A stretch of 64,000 nucleotides of DNA from JBEVJC01 sp040510375 (GTDB lineage: Bacteria; Bacteroidota; Bacteroidia; Chitinophagales; Chitinophagaceae): the NCBI GenBank assembly GCA_040510375.1, contig JBEVJC010000006.1, positions 154,664 to 218,663 on the forward strand. The letters are read 5' to 3'. The notes under the pieces are model-generated. The model searched no databases and was not told where the DNA came from. It worked only from the letters and a program-made list of their open reading frames with translations. Of this stretch, positions 9,032 through 18,348 are shown piece by piece. Each line of letters starts with the position of its first letter. Position 1 is the first letter of the stretch. The position numbers and the translations under genes were made by a program.

Positions 9032-10744
9032 TCAGTATCCCGGATTCTGTTTATAGAGGCCATTGGTAAATGTTATTTCCGACTGCGGAATGGGAAAGTA
9101 TTCATCGCGGCCAGCAGTAAACAGTGCAGTTGAAAGGAATGGCCGCCGCACTTTTTCAACTGCGAGATAACTATTCAGCGTCGGTGCAGCAATCCCCCAT
9201 CGTACCAGGTCAAAGAACCGCGAACCCTCGGTACCAAACTCCAGCCTGCGTTCCCATTGCAGGGCCTTACGTGCAAACTCCTGTGTCCAGCCCACCAGGG
9301 TATATGTGGCCACATTATAATTGGAAGGGAAGGTACCGTCCAGTTTTTTCAGTCGCCCTGTACTGGCAGCTGCACGTGTCCTGATCTGGTTAATCAATGG
9401 CAATGCCTTGTCCTGTTCACCCAATTCAATATATGCCTCGGCCTGCATCAGCAAAACATCATCGTACCGGAGAATGTCTACATTCTTGGCCGTTCCAATG
9501 AATGGTCCCTGTTTTGAATAAGAAGCACTGGTTGCAAGTTGTTCGCTGCGCATTGCATGGAAGTTTCCATAAACGCCCGGATCACGGATCCAGCTATTGC
9601 TGAACGGTTTGGTGTTATCATATTTATATGGATGCCCTTCAATCCCGACTGTATGATCCAGCCGGGGATCAACAGTAACTGTATTCAGGTCCGCGATACC
9701 ATTGTTGAAAGTTTCGAAATTGGGCAGGCCGACTGTACTGGTTGTATAGGCATTTACCAGGTTCTGGCTCGGCGCATGGAAACCACAGCAACCATACTGG
9801 GGTGCACCATGGGGATAGGTAAGTCCATCCTCGAAATTAAGACGACCCGTAGTTGTTCCATCATTGATGGAGAACTGGATTGCAAAAACTGATTCAGGGC
9901 CGTTTTCTGTTTCGGCTAAAAAATTATCACCTATATCAGGACTCAATGCATATTTGTTTGAACTGATAACAGCCTGTGTCAGTGTAACCACTTCACTCAA
10001 TCTTTGCGGATTGATACTGGTAACCTGATGCGTTTCACTCTGCTCGTACGCCTGATAGAGCCTCAGTTTGGCGAGATAGGCCTGGGCTGCCAGTCTATTG
10101 GCCCTTCCGATTTCAGATTGTGTTTCAGGAAGGTTGTCGATGGCAAACTGGAAGTCTGCTGCTATCTTTTCCCACGACTCATTATTCGGAAGATCATTTG
10201 ATACTTTAAGGATATCATCTGAGGTGGCTGTTTCGTCAAAAATCGGGATATTTTTGAACAGCAGCTTCATGGTCATAAAACTATGCGCCCTGAGAAACCT
10301 CAGTTCACCAAGTCTCACCTGTTTTTGCGGATAATCGGCTTCTGCGAGTGTGTTGACCGCACGTAATGCAACGTTTGCACGTGACACGGATTTAAAAAGA
10401 TTCTTCCAGGTGCGTGGAAGAAATCCAATCCCATTCATGGCCGCGTTTACCAGGTTATAATGTTCCATTTTATCCACTTCATCCAGATCGGCGGTACCAC
10501 CACCTCCTTTATATGCATCATCGGAACGAATACTTCCATATGCCCAATTACTATAAATTGGTCCGATCATATCACCATTGCCGATTGCTGCATAGGCGGC
10601 GGTGACAAGACCTTCAACGGCTGATGGTGAAGTAAGATCGGCAGATGAAAGAACACCGGTTGGCTGGTAATCCAGCTGCTTTTTACAGGAACTGACCAGT
10701 ATCAGTACTACCGTTATTACGGAGATAATAATATTATTTTTCAT
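9032..10744 (-). CDS. SusD/RagB family outer-membrane lipoprotein (fructan locus)
   Basis: The ATG at 10744 is chosen because it begins a lipoprotein signal (MKNNIIISVITVVLILVSSC); the longer frame would run into the end of susC. The 570-residue protein shows the usual SusD pattern: N-terminal SCKKQLDYQPTGVL, TPR-like helices with RFLRAHSFMTMKLLF near residue 150, and the C-terminal EFARKALQWERRLEFGTEGSRFFDLVRWG block. SusD proteins cap the SusC barrel on the cell surface and bind oligosaccharides. It follows susC by 19 bases. The ligand is probably a fructan, from the GH32 and GH172 neighbours. Confidence 0.92.
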   Translation of the reverse strand: MKNNIIISVITVVLILVSSCKKQLDYQPTGVLSSADLTSPSAVEGLVTAAYAAIGNGDMIGPIYSNWAYGSIRSDDAYKGGGGTADLDEVDKMEHYNLVNAAMNGIGFLPRTWKNLFKSVSRANVALRAVNTLAEADYPQKQVRLGELRFLRAHSFMTMKLLFKNIPIFDETATSDDILKVSNDLPNNESWEKIAADFQFAIDNLPETQSEIGRANRLAAQAYLAKLRLYQAYEQSETHQVTSINPQRLSEVVTLTQAVISSNKYALSPDIGDNFLAETENGPESVFAIQFSINDGTTTGRLNFEDGLTYPHGAPQYGCCGFHAPSQNLVNAYTTSTVGLPNFETFNNGIADLNTVTVDPRLDHTVGIEGHPYKYDNTKPFSNSWIRDPGVYGNFHAMRSEQLATSASYSKQGPFIGTAKNVDILRYDDVLLMQAEAYIELGEQDKALPLINQIRTRAAASTGRLKKLDGTFPSNYNVATYTLVGWTQEFARKALQWERRLEFGTEGSRFFDLVRWGIAAPTLNSYLAVEKVRRPFLSTALFTAGRDEYFPIPQSEITFTNGLYKQNPGY

Positions 10745-10763
10745 TATAATAAATTTGAAAGAA

Positions 10764-13700
10764 TTAAAATGATGCGTTGATACCGAATGTGAAAGTTTTA
10801 GGGATTGGCACGGGTCCGAGGTCAATCCGTTCAGGATCGGGACTCAAGTATTCCTTACTCTTGATCCAGAAAAGGTTTTCAGCCATAGCGAAAAAACGCA
10901 GTCTTGAAAAAATCTTTCCGGTGGTCAGCGAATACCCCAGCTGGAGATTCCTGAATTTGAAATAGGAGGTGTTTACAATAAAGTAGTCCGATGTTCTCGA
11001 CTCGTTATTATTATCCTGCAGGGTTGCTGCCGGTATTTTTGTATTGGTATTGGTGGGCGACCAGCTGTTCAATACGCCCGGTCCAACATTTTCGCGCGCT
11101 TGCATCAGGTTATTATAACGGGTGTATACATCAAATCCTTCCCTGCCGGCTACGCCTGATCCAAAAATCGAAAGATCAAATTTCAAATAATTCATATCAA
11201 TCCTCAGTCCATATTCTACGTCCGGAAGTGTGGTGCCGATCCATGTCCTGTCCAGGTCATCAATCACGTCGTCATTATTAATATCCACATACCGGATCCG
11301 GCCAGGTGCTGCACCAATCTGGTTGGCGGCTTTGTCTACTTCATCCTGCGACTGGAAGATGCCATCTGTTTTAAATCCAAAGATGTCGAACTGCGAATGA
11401 CCAATGATCGTGCTGACAAGGTTACCTGCATAGGCTGGTCGTACGTTTTCAGGCAGTTTGGTGATCTTGTCGCGGAAGTGTGCAAAATTAAGCTGCACGG
11501 TATAGTTGAATTTTCCAACCGGTTGTCCCCTGTAGCCCAGTACAAACTCCCAACCCTTATTTCTTTTTGAAGCACCATTCACTGCTTTGGACTGTCCCTC
11601 ACCCAATGCCGAAGCAACCGGAGGTACAATAAGGATACCCGTTGTCTGGCGCGAAAAATAGTCGAAGGAACCAAAGATCCTGTCCTGGAATAAAGAGTAA
11701 TCCAATCCGAAATTCACTTCATCAGTTGTCTCCCATTTAAGTGATGAGTTGGCGGCCTGCGTTTGTACAAACCCCGAAGGAAGTGTACCTGTATTGGCTC
11801 CCGACAATGAATAAGCTGTTCCCACATTCATATACGCTTCCCAGAACCCGGGTGTCAGATCATTCTGGCTGGTACCATAACGCGTATTAAAAAGAATAAA
11901 CCGGGCCAGGTCACCAATCTGCTGGTTACCTACGCGACCTACACCAGCCCTGAGTTTCAATTCAGAAAAAATATTACTGTTCTTCAGGAATTCCTCGCGA
12001 TCGATCCTCCATCCAACGGAAGCTGCAGGGAAAATACCATACTGGTTTTCGGCACCGAAACGGGATGAACCATCACGCCTTACAGTAACTGCAGCCAGGT
12101 ATTTATCGTCCAGGTTATAATCAATCCTGGCAAACTGTGAAAATAAACGGTTGCCGGTGGATCCGCCGGTAGCGGTGGTATTACCGGTACCCGCATTCAG
12201 GGTAAAATAATCTTCTGTCTGTAATGCATATCCTTCCTTTTTTATAAAATTAAAATCAATGTCGGTGCGGATATATTCTGTTCCGACCAGGAATTTAAAA
12301 TTATTCCTGGAGTTGAGATTCCAGTTATAACGCGCAGTATTCGACCAGGTCATACTCAGGTAATGATTTCTGTCGAAGGAAAGAAAATTGGTAGTACGAC
12401 TCAATGCCCCTTCTGTAAATCGTGGCGCGATGATTTTATTCTCAAATGAAGCGTTGTCAGCACCGAGACTCGACCGCAACACCAGGTTTTTGATTGGCTG
12501 GATTTCGACGTATACATTACCAAATGTACTTACACGGTTTGCGTTGTTCCATTTAGCCAGGTCCTGCATATGAAGTGGATTATTCCGGTCAGAATAACCA
12601 GCACCCAGTTCACCCGCATAAGTCACACCATCATTCTGGTAGACCGGGATCGTTGGCGCAAGGGTAACCGCAAGTGAGGTAGTCGCTGCCCCACCAAGAT
12701 CAAGCGCAGTAAGGGTTTCATTTGAACTGGCCATCCGCACATTTAACCCGATCGTTACTTTGTCATTAAACGACCTGGTAACAGCATTTATACTTCCGCC
12801 GATGCGATCATAACCCGTGAACCTCAGCATACCGGTATTTTTCAGGTATCCGACATTCATTTCCACAGACGAATGCCTGCTGCCTGCGGAAATGGTAAGA
12901 CTATTATTGGAAACAATTCCCGTTTTATACATTACGCTCTGCCAGTCGGTATTACCAGCAGGTGTATTCGGGTCACCACCTACAAATGGTTTAACACTAA
13001 CATTATTCAGCACCGGGTTGTCAAAGTCATTGTTCCAGTCGAACGAATAAATATCCCCATAACCCGCAGCAGGATCCTGTCCGTCATTAACCGAAGCCAG
13101 CCACAGGGCCCTGCCCCGGTCAATAGAGTTGAGCATTTTAAATCTCATCGATTTCTCGGTCTGCGCAGAAATACTGCTGTTCAGCTGGAAGGTCACCTTA
13201 CCATTTGTATTCGAGCCATTCTTTGTTGTTACAATTATAACCCCGTTTGATGCACGCGAACCATAGATCGATTCTGCTGATGCATCCTTCAGTACCTGGA
13301 CCGAAGCAATATTGGATGGATCCATATTCTGGAAAACCTCGGGCCTGGTGGTCGGCACCCCATCTATAATATACAGCGGATCGTTATTGCCAAGTGTATT
13401 GGCACCGCGGATCAGGATTCTTCCATTTGATCCGTTTGGTGATCCGTCCTTTTCGATATATAATCCGGCTACCCTTCCCTGAAGTGCCTGCATGGTATTT
13501 CCGGAGCTGGTATTTTTAACAGGCGTCAGATCCACCACGGCTACCGCGCCGGTTACATCCCTCCTGCGCTGGGTGGTATAACCAACCACAACCACTTCTC
13601 CAATGTTTTGCTGTACTTCCTCCAGCATCACCGGTTGGCCGGTGAGTTCATTAACCATCACGCTCAGGTCTTTCATTCCAACATAGGTGAACAGGATTGA

Positions 13701-13895
13701 ATCAGTGGGAACGGCATCAATGGCAAAGCCCCCGGATTCATTGGTGGTTGTTACAGCATTTCCAGACCGTACTGTCACACCCTGTAATGGCCGGCCGGAG
13801 GATTTACTAATCACAGATCCGGTAATCCGTTTAAGTTGTGCATGGGAGATCCCCGCTATGAGCAGCAAGGTGATCAGGCAAGTCAATGTTCGCAT
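10764..13895 (-). CDS. SusC/RagA family TonB-dependent receptor (fructan locus)
   Basis: This 1043-residue outer-membrane receptor has a signal peptide (1-19), a carboxypeptidase-regulatory-like beta domain (about 22-95, RITGSVISKSSGRPLQGVTV), the SusC motif VVVVGYTTQRRRDVTGAV near 96-113, a plug domain with YIIDGVPT, and a 22-strand barrel ending in GPVPIPKTFTFGINASF with a terminal phenylalanine. It transports oligosaccharides across the outer membrane using TonB. It starts 21 bases after the MFS porter stop, so MFS-susC-susD form one transcriptional unit. Confidence 0.93.
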   Translation of the reverse strand: MRTLTCLITLLLIAGISHAQLKRITGSVISKSSGRPLQGVTVRSGNAVTTTNESGGFAIDAVPTDSILFTYVGMKDLSVMVNELTGQPVMLEEVQQNIGEVVVVGYTTQRRRDVTGAVAVVDLTPVKNTSSGNTMQALQGRVAGLYIEKDGSPNGSNGRILIRGANTLGNNDPLYIIDGVPTTRPEVFQNMDPSNIASVQVLKDASAESIYGSRASNGVIIVTTKNGSNTNGKVTFQLNSSISAQTEKSMRFKMLNSIDRGRALWLASVNDGQDPAAGYGDIYSFDWNNDFDNPVLNNVSVKPFVGGDPNTPAGNTDWQSVMYKTGIVSNNSLTISAGSRHSSVEMNVGYLKNTGMLRFTGYDRIGGSINAVTRSFNDKVTIGLNVRMASSNETLTALDLGGAATTSLAVTLAPTIPVYQNDGVTYAGELGAGYSDRNNPLHMQDLAKWNNANRVSTFGNVYVEIQPIKNLVLRSSLGADNASFENKIIAPRFTEGALSRTTNFLSFDRNHYLSMTWSNTARYNWNLNSRNNFKFLVGTEYIRTDIDFNFIKKEGYALQTEDYFTLNAGTGNTTATGGSTGNRLFSQFARIDYNLDDKYLAAVTVRRDGSSRFGAENQYGIFPAASVGWRIDREEFLKNSNIFSELKLRAGVGRVGNQQIGDLARFILFNTRYGTSQNDLTPGFWEAYMNVGTAYSLSGANTGTLPSGFVQTQAANSSLKWETTDEVNFGLDYSLFQDRIFGSFDYFSRQTTGILIVPPVASALGEGQSKAVNGASKRNKGWEFVLGYRGQPVGKFNYTVQLNFAHFRDKITKLPENVRPAYAGNLVSTIIGHSQFDIFGFKTDGIFQSQDEVDKAANQIGAAPGRIRYVDINNDDVIDDLDRTWIGTTLPDVEYGLRIDMNYLKFDLSIFGSGVAGREGFDVYTRYNNLMQARENVGPGVLNSWSPTNTNTKIPAATLQDNNNESRTSDYFIVNTSYFKFRNLQLGYSLTTGKIFSRLRFFAMAENLFWIKSKEYLSPDPERIDLGPVPIPKTFTFGINASF

Positions 13896-13916
13896 ACTCG
13901 TAAGTTTTATTTGTTG

Positions 13917-15332
13917 TTAAATCGTTGTTTTGGTTTCAGGATCTATGATTTGGTTAGTTTTATTTCTTGTTCTTTCCCGTGGTTCTCCCATTAGTTTTAT
14001 TTCAAGTTCTTCAAGTGATACACCCTTGGTCTCCGGCATTCTGGTCAATACCCAAACCAGCTGAAACAGCATGACTACACTGAAAAAAGCAAAAATTGGC
14101 CAGGGATTATCTTTAAATACTCCATTGTCGCTATCCAGGAAGTAAGGAGTAACGAGCGTGATAATGGCTGCAAAAATCCAGTGTACACTTGCCCCGAACG
14201 ATTGTCCCGCTGCCCTGAATTTGTTGGGAAAAATTTCTGAGATAAACACCCAGATTACTGCTCCCTGCCCGATTGCATGGGCTGCAATAAAAATTAACAG
14301 GAAGGTCATCAGCAAGACAGGGGATGCTTGGTTGGCAAAACACCAGGCCACAGCCGAAAGGCTGATGATGTAACCAATGGAACCGATGATCATTAATTTT
14401 TTACGGCCCAGCCGGTCAATCAGGTATAACCCGGCAAAGGTGAACAACAGGTTTGTTCCGCCGATTGCGATTGAGTTCAGGAGTGAGTCGGCTGTGCCCA
14501 ACCCGATACGGGTAAGAATTTCAGGTGCATAGTATAATATAAAATTGATGCCCGACAGCTGGTTGAAAAAAGCAATAAAAAAGGCAAGCCACACAATAGT
14601 GCTGTTTTTCCTGCCGAAAAATCCCGAACCCGAAACTGTAGCAGAGACTTTTGCATTATTATCGATAATGCTTTTTATTTCCATATCGGGATTACTCACA
14701 CCCATCAGCCTTAGGGTTTCTGCGGCACGTGCCAGATCATTTTTTTTGGTAACCAGCCAGCGCGGACTCTCGGGAACCCCGATCACCAGCAGGGTATATA
14801 TAACAGAAGGGACGGCCAGTACCCCCAACATCCAGCGCCAGTCATTTTCACCACCCACTCCCTGCAGGAAATAATTGGAGAGAAAGGCCACCAGGATGCC
14901 GAACACAATATTAAATTGATACATGGCTCCCAGCCGCCCCCGGGTAGCCGGTGTGGAAATTTCCGAGATATAAGTTGGCGCCACCACCGATGATACACCA
15001 ATCCCGATTCCACCAATAAAACGGAAAAAGGAGAATGAATAGGGGTCCTGCGCCAGTGCTGAACCAATTGCGGAAATGGCAAACAGTACACCAATCCAGA
15101 AAAGGACTTTTTTACGCCCGTAACGTTCGGTGGGATATCCGCCAAAAACAGACCCCACCAGGGTGCCCCATAAAGCCATCGACATAATAAAGAATCCATG
15201 GAATAGCGGGGATGTGTGCCAGAGATTTTTGATTGGCAGGTTGGCACCGGAGATTACAACTGTGTCAAATCCAAAAATAAAACCTGCAAGTGCGGCCACA
15301 AGTGACCATTGGAAAATCCTGTTTTTATTCAT
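13917..15332 (-). CDS. MFS sugar porter (inner-membrane monosaccharide importer)
   Basis: The 471-residue protein has 12 predicted membrane segments and the diagnostic motifs of the sugar porter family: FGFDTVVISG in helix 1, GRKK after helix 2 (residues of about 71-75), PESPRWL before the central loop, DRLGRKK after helix 8 and PETKG near the C-terminus. In this locus the likely cargo is fructose or glucose released by the GH32 and GH172 enzymes. It is the first gene of the minus-strand operon, divergent from the sensor-regulator at 15554. No fructokinase lies in the locus, so phosphorylation must be encoded elsewhere. Confidence 0.9.
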   Translation of the reverse strand: MNKNRIFQWSLVAALAGFIFGFDTVVISGANLPIKNLWHTSPLFHGFFIMSMALWGTLVGSVFGGYPTERYGRKKVLFWIGVLFAISAIGSALAQDPYSFSFFRFIGGIGIGVSSVVAPTYISEISTPATRGRLGAMYQFNIVFGILVAFLSNYFLQGVGGENDWRWMLGVLAVPSVIYTLLVIGVPESPRWLVTKKNDLARAAETLRLMGVSNPDMEIKSIIDNNAKVSATVSGSGFFGRKNSTIVWLAFFIAFFNQLSGINFILYYAPEILTRIGLGTADSLLNSIAIGGTNLLFTFAGLYLIDRLGRKKLMIIGSIGYIISLSAVAWCFANQASPVLLMTFLLIFIAAHAIGQGAVIWVFISEIFPNKFRAAGQSFGASVHWIFAAIITLVTPYFLDSDNGVFKDNPWPIFAFFSVVMLFQLVWVLTRMPETKGVSLEELEIKLMGEPRERTRNKTNQIIDPETKTTI

Positions 15333-15348
15333 ATAGCAGTTCGTTTAT

Positions 15349-15366
15349 GCCGGTAAATGTACCGGC
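15349..15366. promoter_or_regulatory. Inverted repeat upstream of the MFS-susCD operon
   Basis: GCCGGTA-AATG-TACCGGC is a perfect 7+4+7 inverted repeat 16 bases upstream of the MFS porter start, in the divergent intergenic region shared with the sensor-regulator gene. It could be an operator or a hairpin in the 5' leader of the operon mRNA. No consensus Bacteroidota promoter was found in this region. Confidence 0.45.
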
Positions 15367-15553
15367 AGGCCCTTCCCGGCCATTCAAGGTTTGTTTCAAA
15401 TGCTTTAGAATTTGTGCTGTATAGTCAAACCTCACATACTGAACTGATAAAGAACCTGTTAGCTTTAATTTTGCAAACATCCACTTAACCGGTCTATTAA
15501 AAATGTATCAGTTTATTTCAATATTGTTTGGAAATTAATCTCAACTTGGGGTC

Positions 15554-18343
15554 ATGTTTGCCAAACCAATTGAACACCGGGGTATTCCTTCGTTGGTAAT
15601 TTCTGCATGGAAAACGGTCGTCTGCGTTTTTCTGCTGGTTATCCTGCAATGCTGTTCAGGGAAACAGGATCAGAAAGTTTTCAGGATCGGTTTCTCCCAA
15701 TGTCTTGGAAGTGACGACTGGCGACGGACCATGCTGGAAGAAATGAAACGTGAACTTTCTTTCCATAACAATATTGAATTTATTTACAGGGATGCAGATG
15801 CAATCAGTGAACGCCAGGTAAGCCAGATCGGGGAATTGGTAGCATCGGGTATCGACCTGCTGATCGTTTGTCCCAACGAAGTAGAACCCCTCACTCCCGT
15901 GATCGGGAAAATTTACGATTCGGGGATACCGGTAGTGGTGGTTGACCGCCGCATCAATTCAAAAAAATATACTGCCTTTATCGGCGCTTCCAATTATGAA
16001 GTTGGCCAGAATGCGGGAGTTTATGCTGCATCATTATTAAAAGGAACGGGTAATATCATTGAAATGTCTGGCCTGCCTGCCGGTGCTTCACCCCCTATCG
16101 ACCGGCACAACGGTTTCATGAATATAATATCAAAGTATCCGGGTCTCCGCCTGGTGAAACAGGTGGATAACCTGGAAGATGAAGAACAAGTATTAAAGTC
16201 GGACGAAGGTATTAACCTCATCTATGCACAAAACGACCAGATGGCGTTGGAAGCTTTTAATATCTGCAGGAAACTTGGCCTGGAAAAAAAGATCAGGATC
16301 ATCGGGATTGATGGTCTCCCCACAAGAGGCGGCGGACTTGAAATGGTGGAGAAAGGAACCATCGCTGCAACCGTTCTCTATCCCACCGGTGGACAGGAAT
16401 CGATCCTCACTGCCGTTAATATCCTGGAAAAAGGTCATTTTCTGAAAGACAACCAGCTTTCAACCACGATCATTGACTCTTCCAATATCCGTATCACCCG
16501 GTTACAGAATCAAAAAGTGACCTCCCAGCAAAATGATATTGACAGGCGGCAGCATAAAATAGAACAACAGGAAATAATTAAAAAAAACCAGGACCGGATC
16601 ATTATCGGGATCTCAATCACCTTATTAATTTTCCTGATCCTCGCAGCGATCCTTTTTTATTACCTGAAAACAAATAAAAAGATCACCAGGCGGCTTGCCC
16701 ATCAGAATGAGGAAATCCTCCAGCAACGAAACCAGCTGATCGAACTGGGTAAAAAGGCAAAGGAAGCCACCGATGCGAAATTTAATTTCTTTACCAGTAT
16801 ATCACATGAACTCCGTACTCCCCTCACCCTGATCCTGGGACCCGCTGAGGAAATACTTTCATCGCCCAAACTTCCGGTGCCCGTTAGGTCGCAACTGGAA
16901 ATGATGAAAAAAAATGCCACCCGTTTACTGCGACTCGTAAACGAACTGATGGATTTCCGGAAAATCGAGGAAGCAAAAATGAAGATCCGGGTGAGTGAAA
17001 ATGATATTACGGAATTTGTGCGCGAGATCACCAATGCTTTTGCTGCTACTGTGGCGCGTAAAAAAATTACCTGCCGGGTTATTTCAGAGGTAGAAGGATT
17101 AAAAGCCTGGTTTGATGTAAACATGCTGGATAAAATCCTGTTCAACCTGCTTGCAAACGCATTAAAATATACCAGCGAACATGGTTTTATCAATGTGGTG
17201 ATCAGCACTGATGCGTTATGCGGAAATATACTTATCAAAGTGGAAGACTCTGGCATTGGTATGGAACCGGAAACACTGGAACACGCGTTCGACCTGTTTT
17301 ACCAGGGTGATGATGCCCGGTACAGGGGAACCGGCCTGGGACTGGCACTTTCCAAAGAACTGATTATCCTGCACCATGGTAGTATCACCATCAAAAGTGA
17401 GAAGGGCAAGGGCGCTACATTTGAAGTTCTCCTGCGGCCGGGTAAAGATCATTTTGAAGAAGCAGATCTTGAAAAAACACCAAGACCTTATGAACTCAAC
17501 CAGGAAGAAGCGCAGATTTTTATTAACGAAGCACAACCCCTGAATACTGAACCACCCGGTGAAAAAGAAGCGACCGTGTTTGCGCAATCAATACTGCTGA
17601 TTGAAGACAATCCCGAAATCCGTTTGTTCCTGAAAAACCAGCTGGGAAAAATGTTTGAAATCATTGAAGCAGAAAATGGTGATACCGGACTTGAACTCGC
17701 ATTTGACATGATCCCCGATCTCATTTTATCTGATGTACTCCTTCCGGGAAAAAACGGAATGCTGATCACGGAAATCCTGAAAAATGATCTCCGTACATCA
17801 CATATACCGATTATAATCCTCACCGCAATGGGGAGCGTAGAACAACAGATCGATGGGTTAAAACTTAATGCAGACGCTTACATTGTAAAACCATTCAATA
17901 TCCGATGCCTGGAAGAAACCATCCGTAGCCTGCTGAACAACCGGGAATCGCTGAAAGGCCACTATACAAGTGAACTCAGCCTTCAACCGGGCAGGGTGAC
18001 GTCAAAAAAAATCGACCGGAAATTTATCAATGAATTCTCAGCCATTGTTGAAAATAATATTTCCAATGAACATTTCGGTGTAAACGATATCTGTCTGCAA
18101 ATGGGAATCTCCCGCGTACCCCTGTACCGCAAAGTGAAAGCAGTATTGGGTTATAGCATCAACGAATACATCATGAATGTGCGGTTGCAAAAAGCAAAAT
18201 ACCTGCTGTTGAATGAAGACATTTCTATTTCAGAAATTTCTTTCCGGGTTGGATTCGCTTCACCTACCTATTTTGCTACCGTATTCAAAACGAAACTGGG
18301 AATCACTCCAAAGTCGTTCAAGGAAAAAGGACATGCAGACTAA
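15554..18343 (+). CDS. Hybrid two-component sensor-regulator with periplasmic sugar-binding domain
   Basis: All parts of a signalling system are in one 929-residue protein. An N-terminal membrane anchor (about 20-35) is followed by a periplasmic type I sugar-binding (LacI/RbsB-like) domain at about 42-320, a membrane helix at 349-371, a histidine kinase with H418 in SISHELRTPL, an ATPase domain with DSGIGM and GTGLGLALS, a receiver with the phospho-aspartate in LSDVLLPGKNGM (about 725), and an AraC-type DNA-binding domain at about 825-929. The same architecture senses fructose in the Bacteroides fructan locus (BT1754). As it is divergent from the fructan operon, it is probably its activator with fructose as signal. 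Confidence 0.9.
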   Translation: MFAKPIEHRGIPSLVISAWKTVVCVFLLVILQCCSGKQDQKVFRIGFSQCLGSDDWRRTMLEEMKRELSFHNNIEFIYRDADAISERQVSQIGELVASGIDLLIVCPNEVEPLTPVIGKIYDSGIPVVVVDRRINSKKYTAFIGASNYEVGQNAGVYAASLLKGTGNIIEMSGLPAGASPPIDRHNGFMNIISKYPGLRLVKQVDNLEDEEQVLKSDEGINLIYAQNDQMALEAFNICRKLGLEKKIRIIGIDGLPTRGGGLEMVEKGTIAATVLYPTGGQESILTAVNILEKGHFLKDNQLSTTIIDSSNIRITRLQNQKVTSQQNDIDRRQHKIEQQEIIKKNQDRIIIGISITLLIFLILAAILFYYLKTNKKITRRLAHQNEEILQQRNQLIELGKKAKEATDAKFNFFTSISHELRTPLTLILGPAEEILSSPKLPVPVRSQLEMMKKNATRLLRLVNELMDFRKIEEAKMKIRVSENDITEFVREITNAFAATVARKKITCRVISEVEGLKAWFDVNMLDKILFNLLANALKYTSEHGFINVVISTDALCGNILIKVEDSGIGMEPETLEHAFDLFYQGDDARYRGTGLGLALSKELIILHHGSITIKSEKGKGATFEVLLRPGKDHFEEADLEKTPRPYELNQEEAQIFINEAQPLNTEPPGEKEATVFAQSILLIEDNPEIRLFLKNQLGKMFEIIEAENGDTGLELAFDMIPDLILSDVLLPGKNGMLITEILKNDLRTSHIPIIILTAMGSVEQQIDGLKLNADAYIVKPFNIRCLEETIRSLLNNRESLKGHYTSELSLQPGRVTSKKIDRKFINEFSAIVENNISNEHFGVNDICLQMGISRVPLYRKVKAVLGYSINEYIMNVRLQKAKYLLLNEDISISEISFRVGFASPTYFATVFKTKLGITPKSFKEKGHAD

Positions 18344-18348
18344 CCGGA

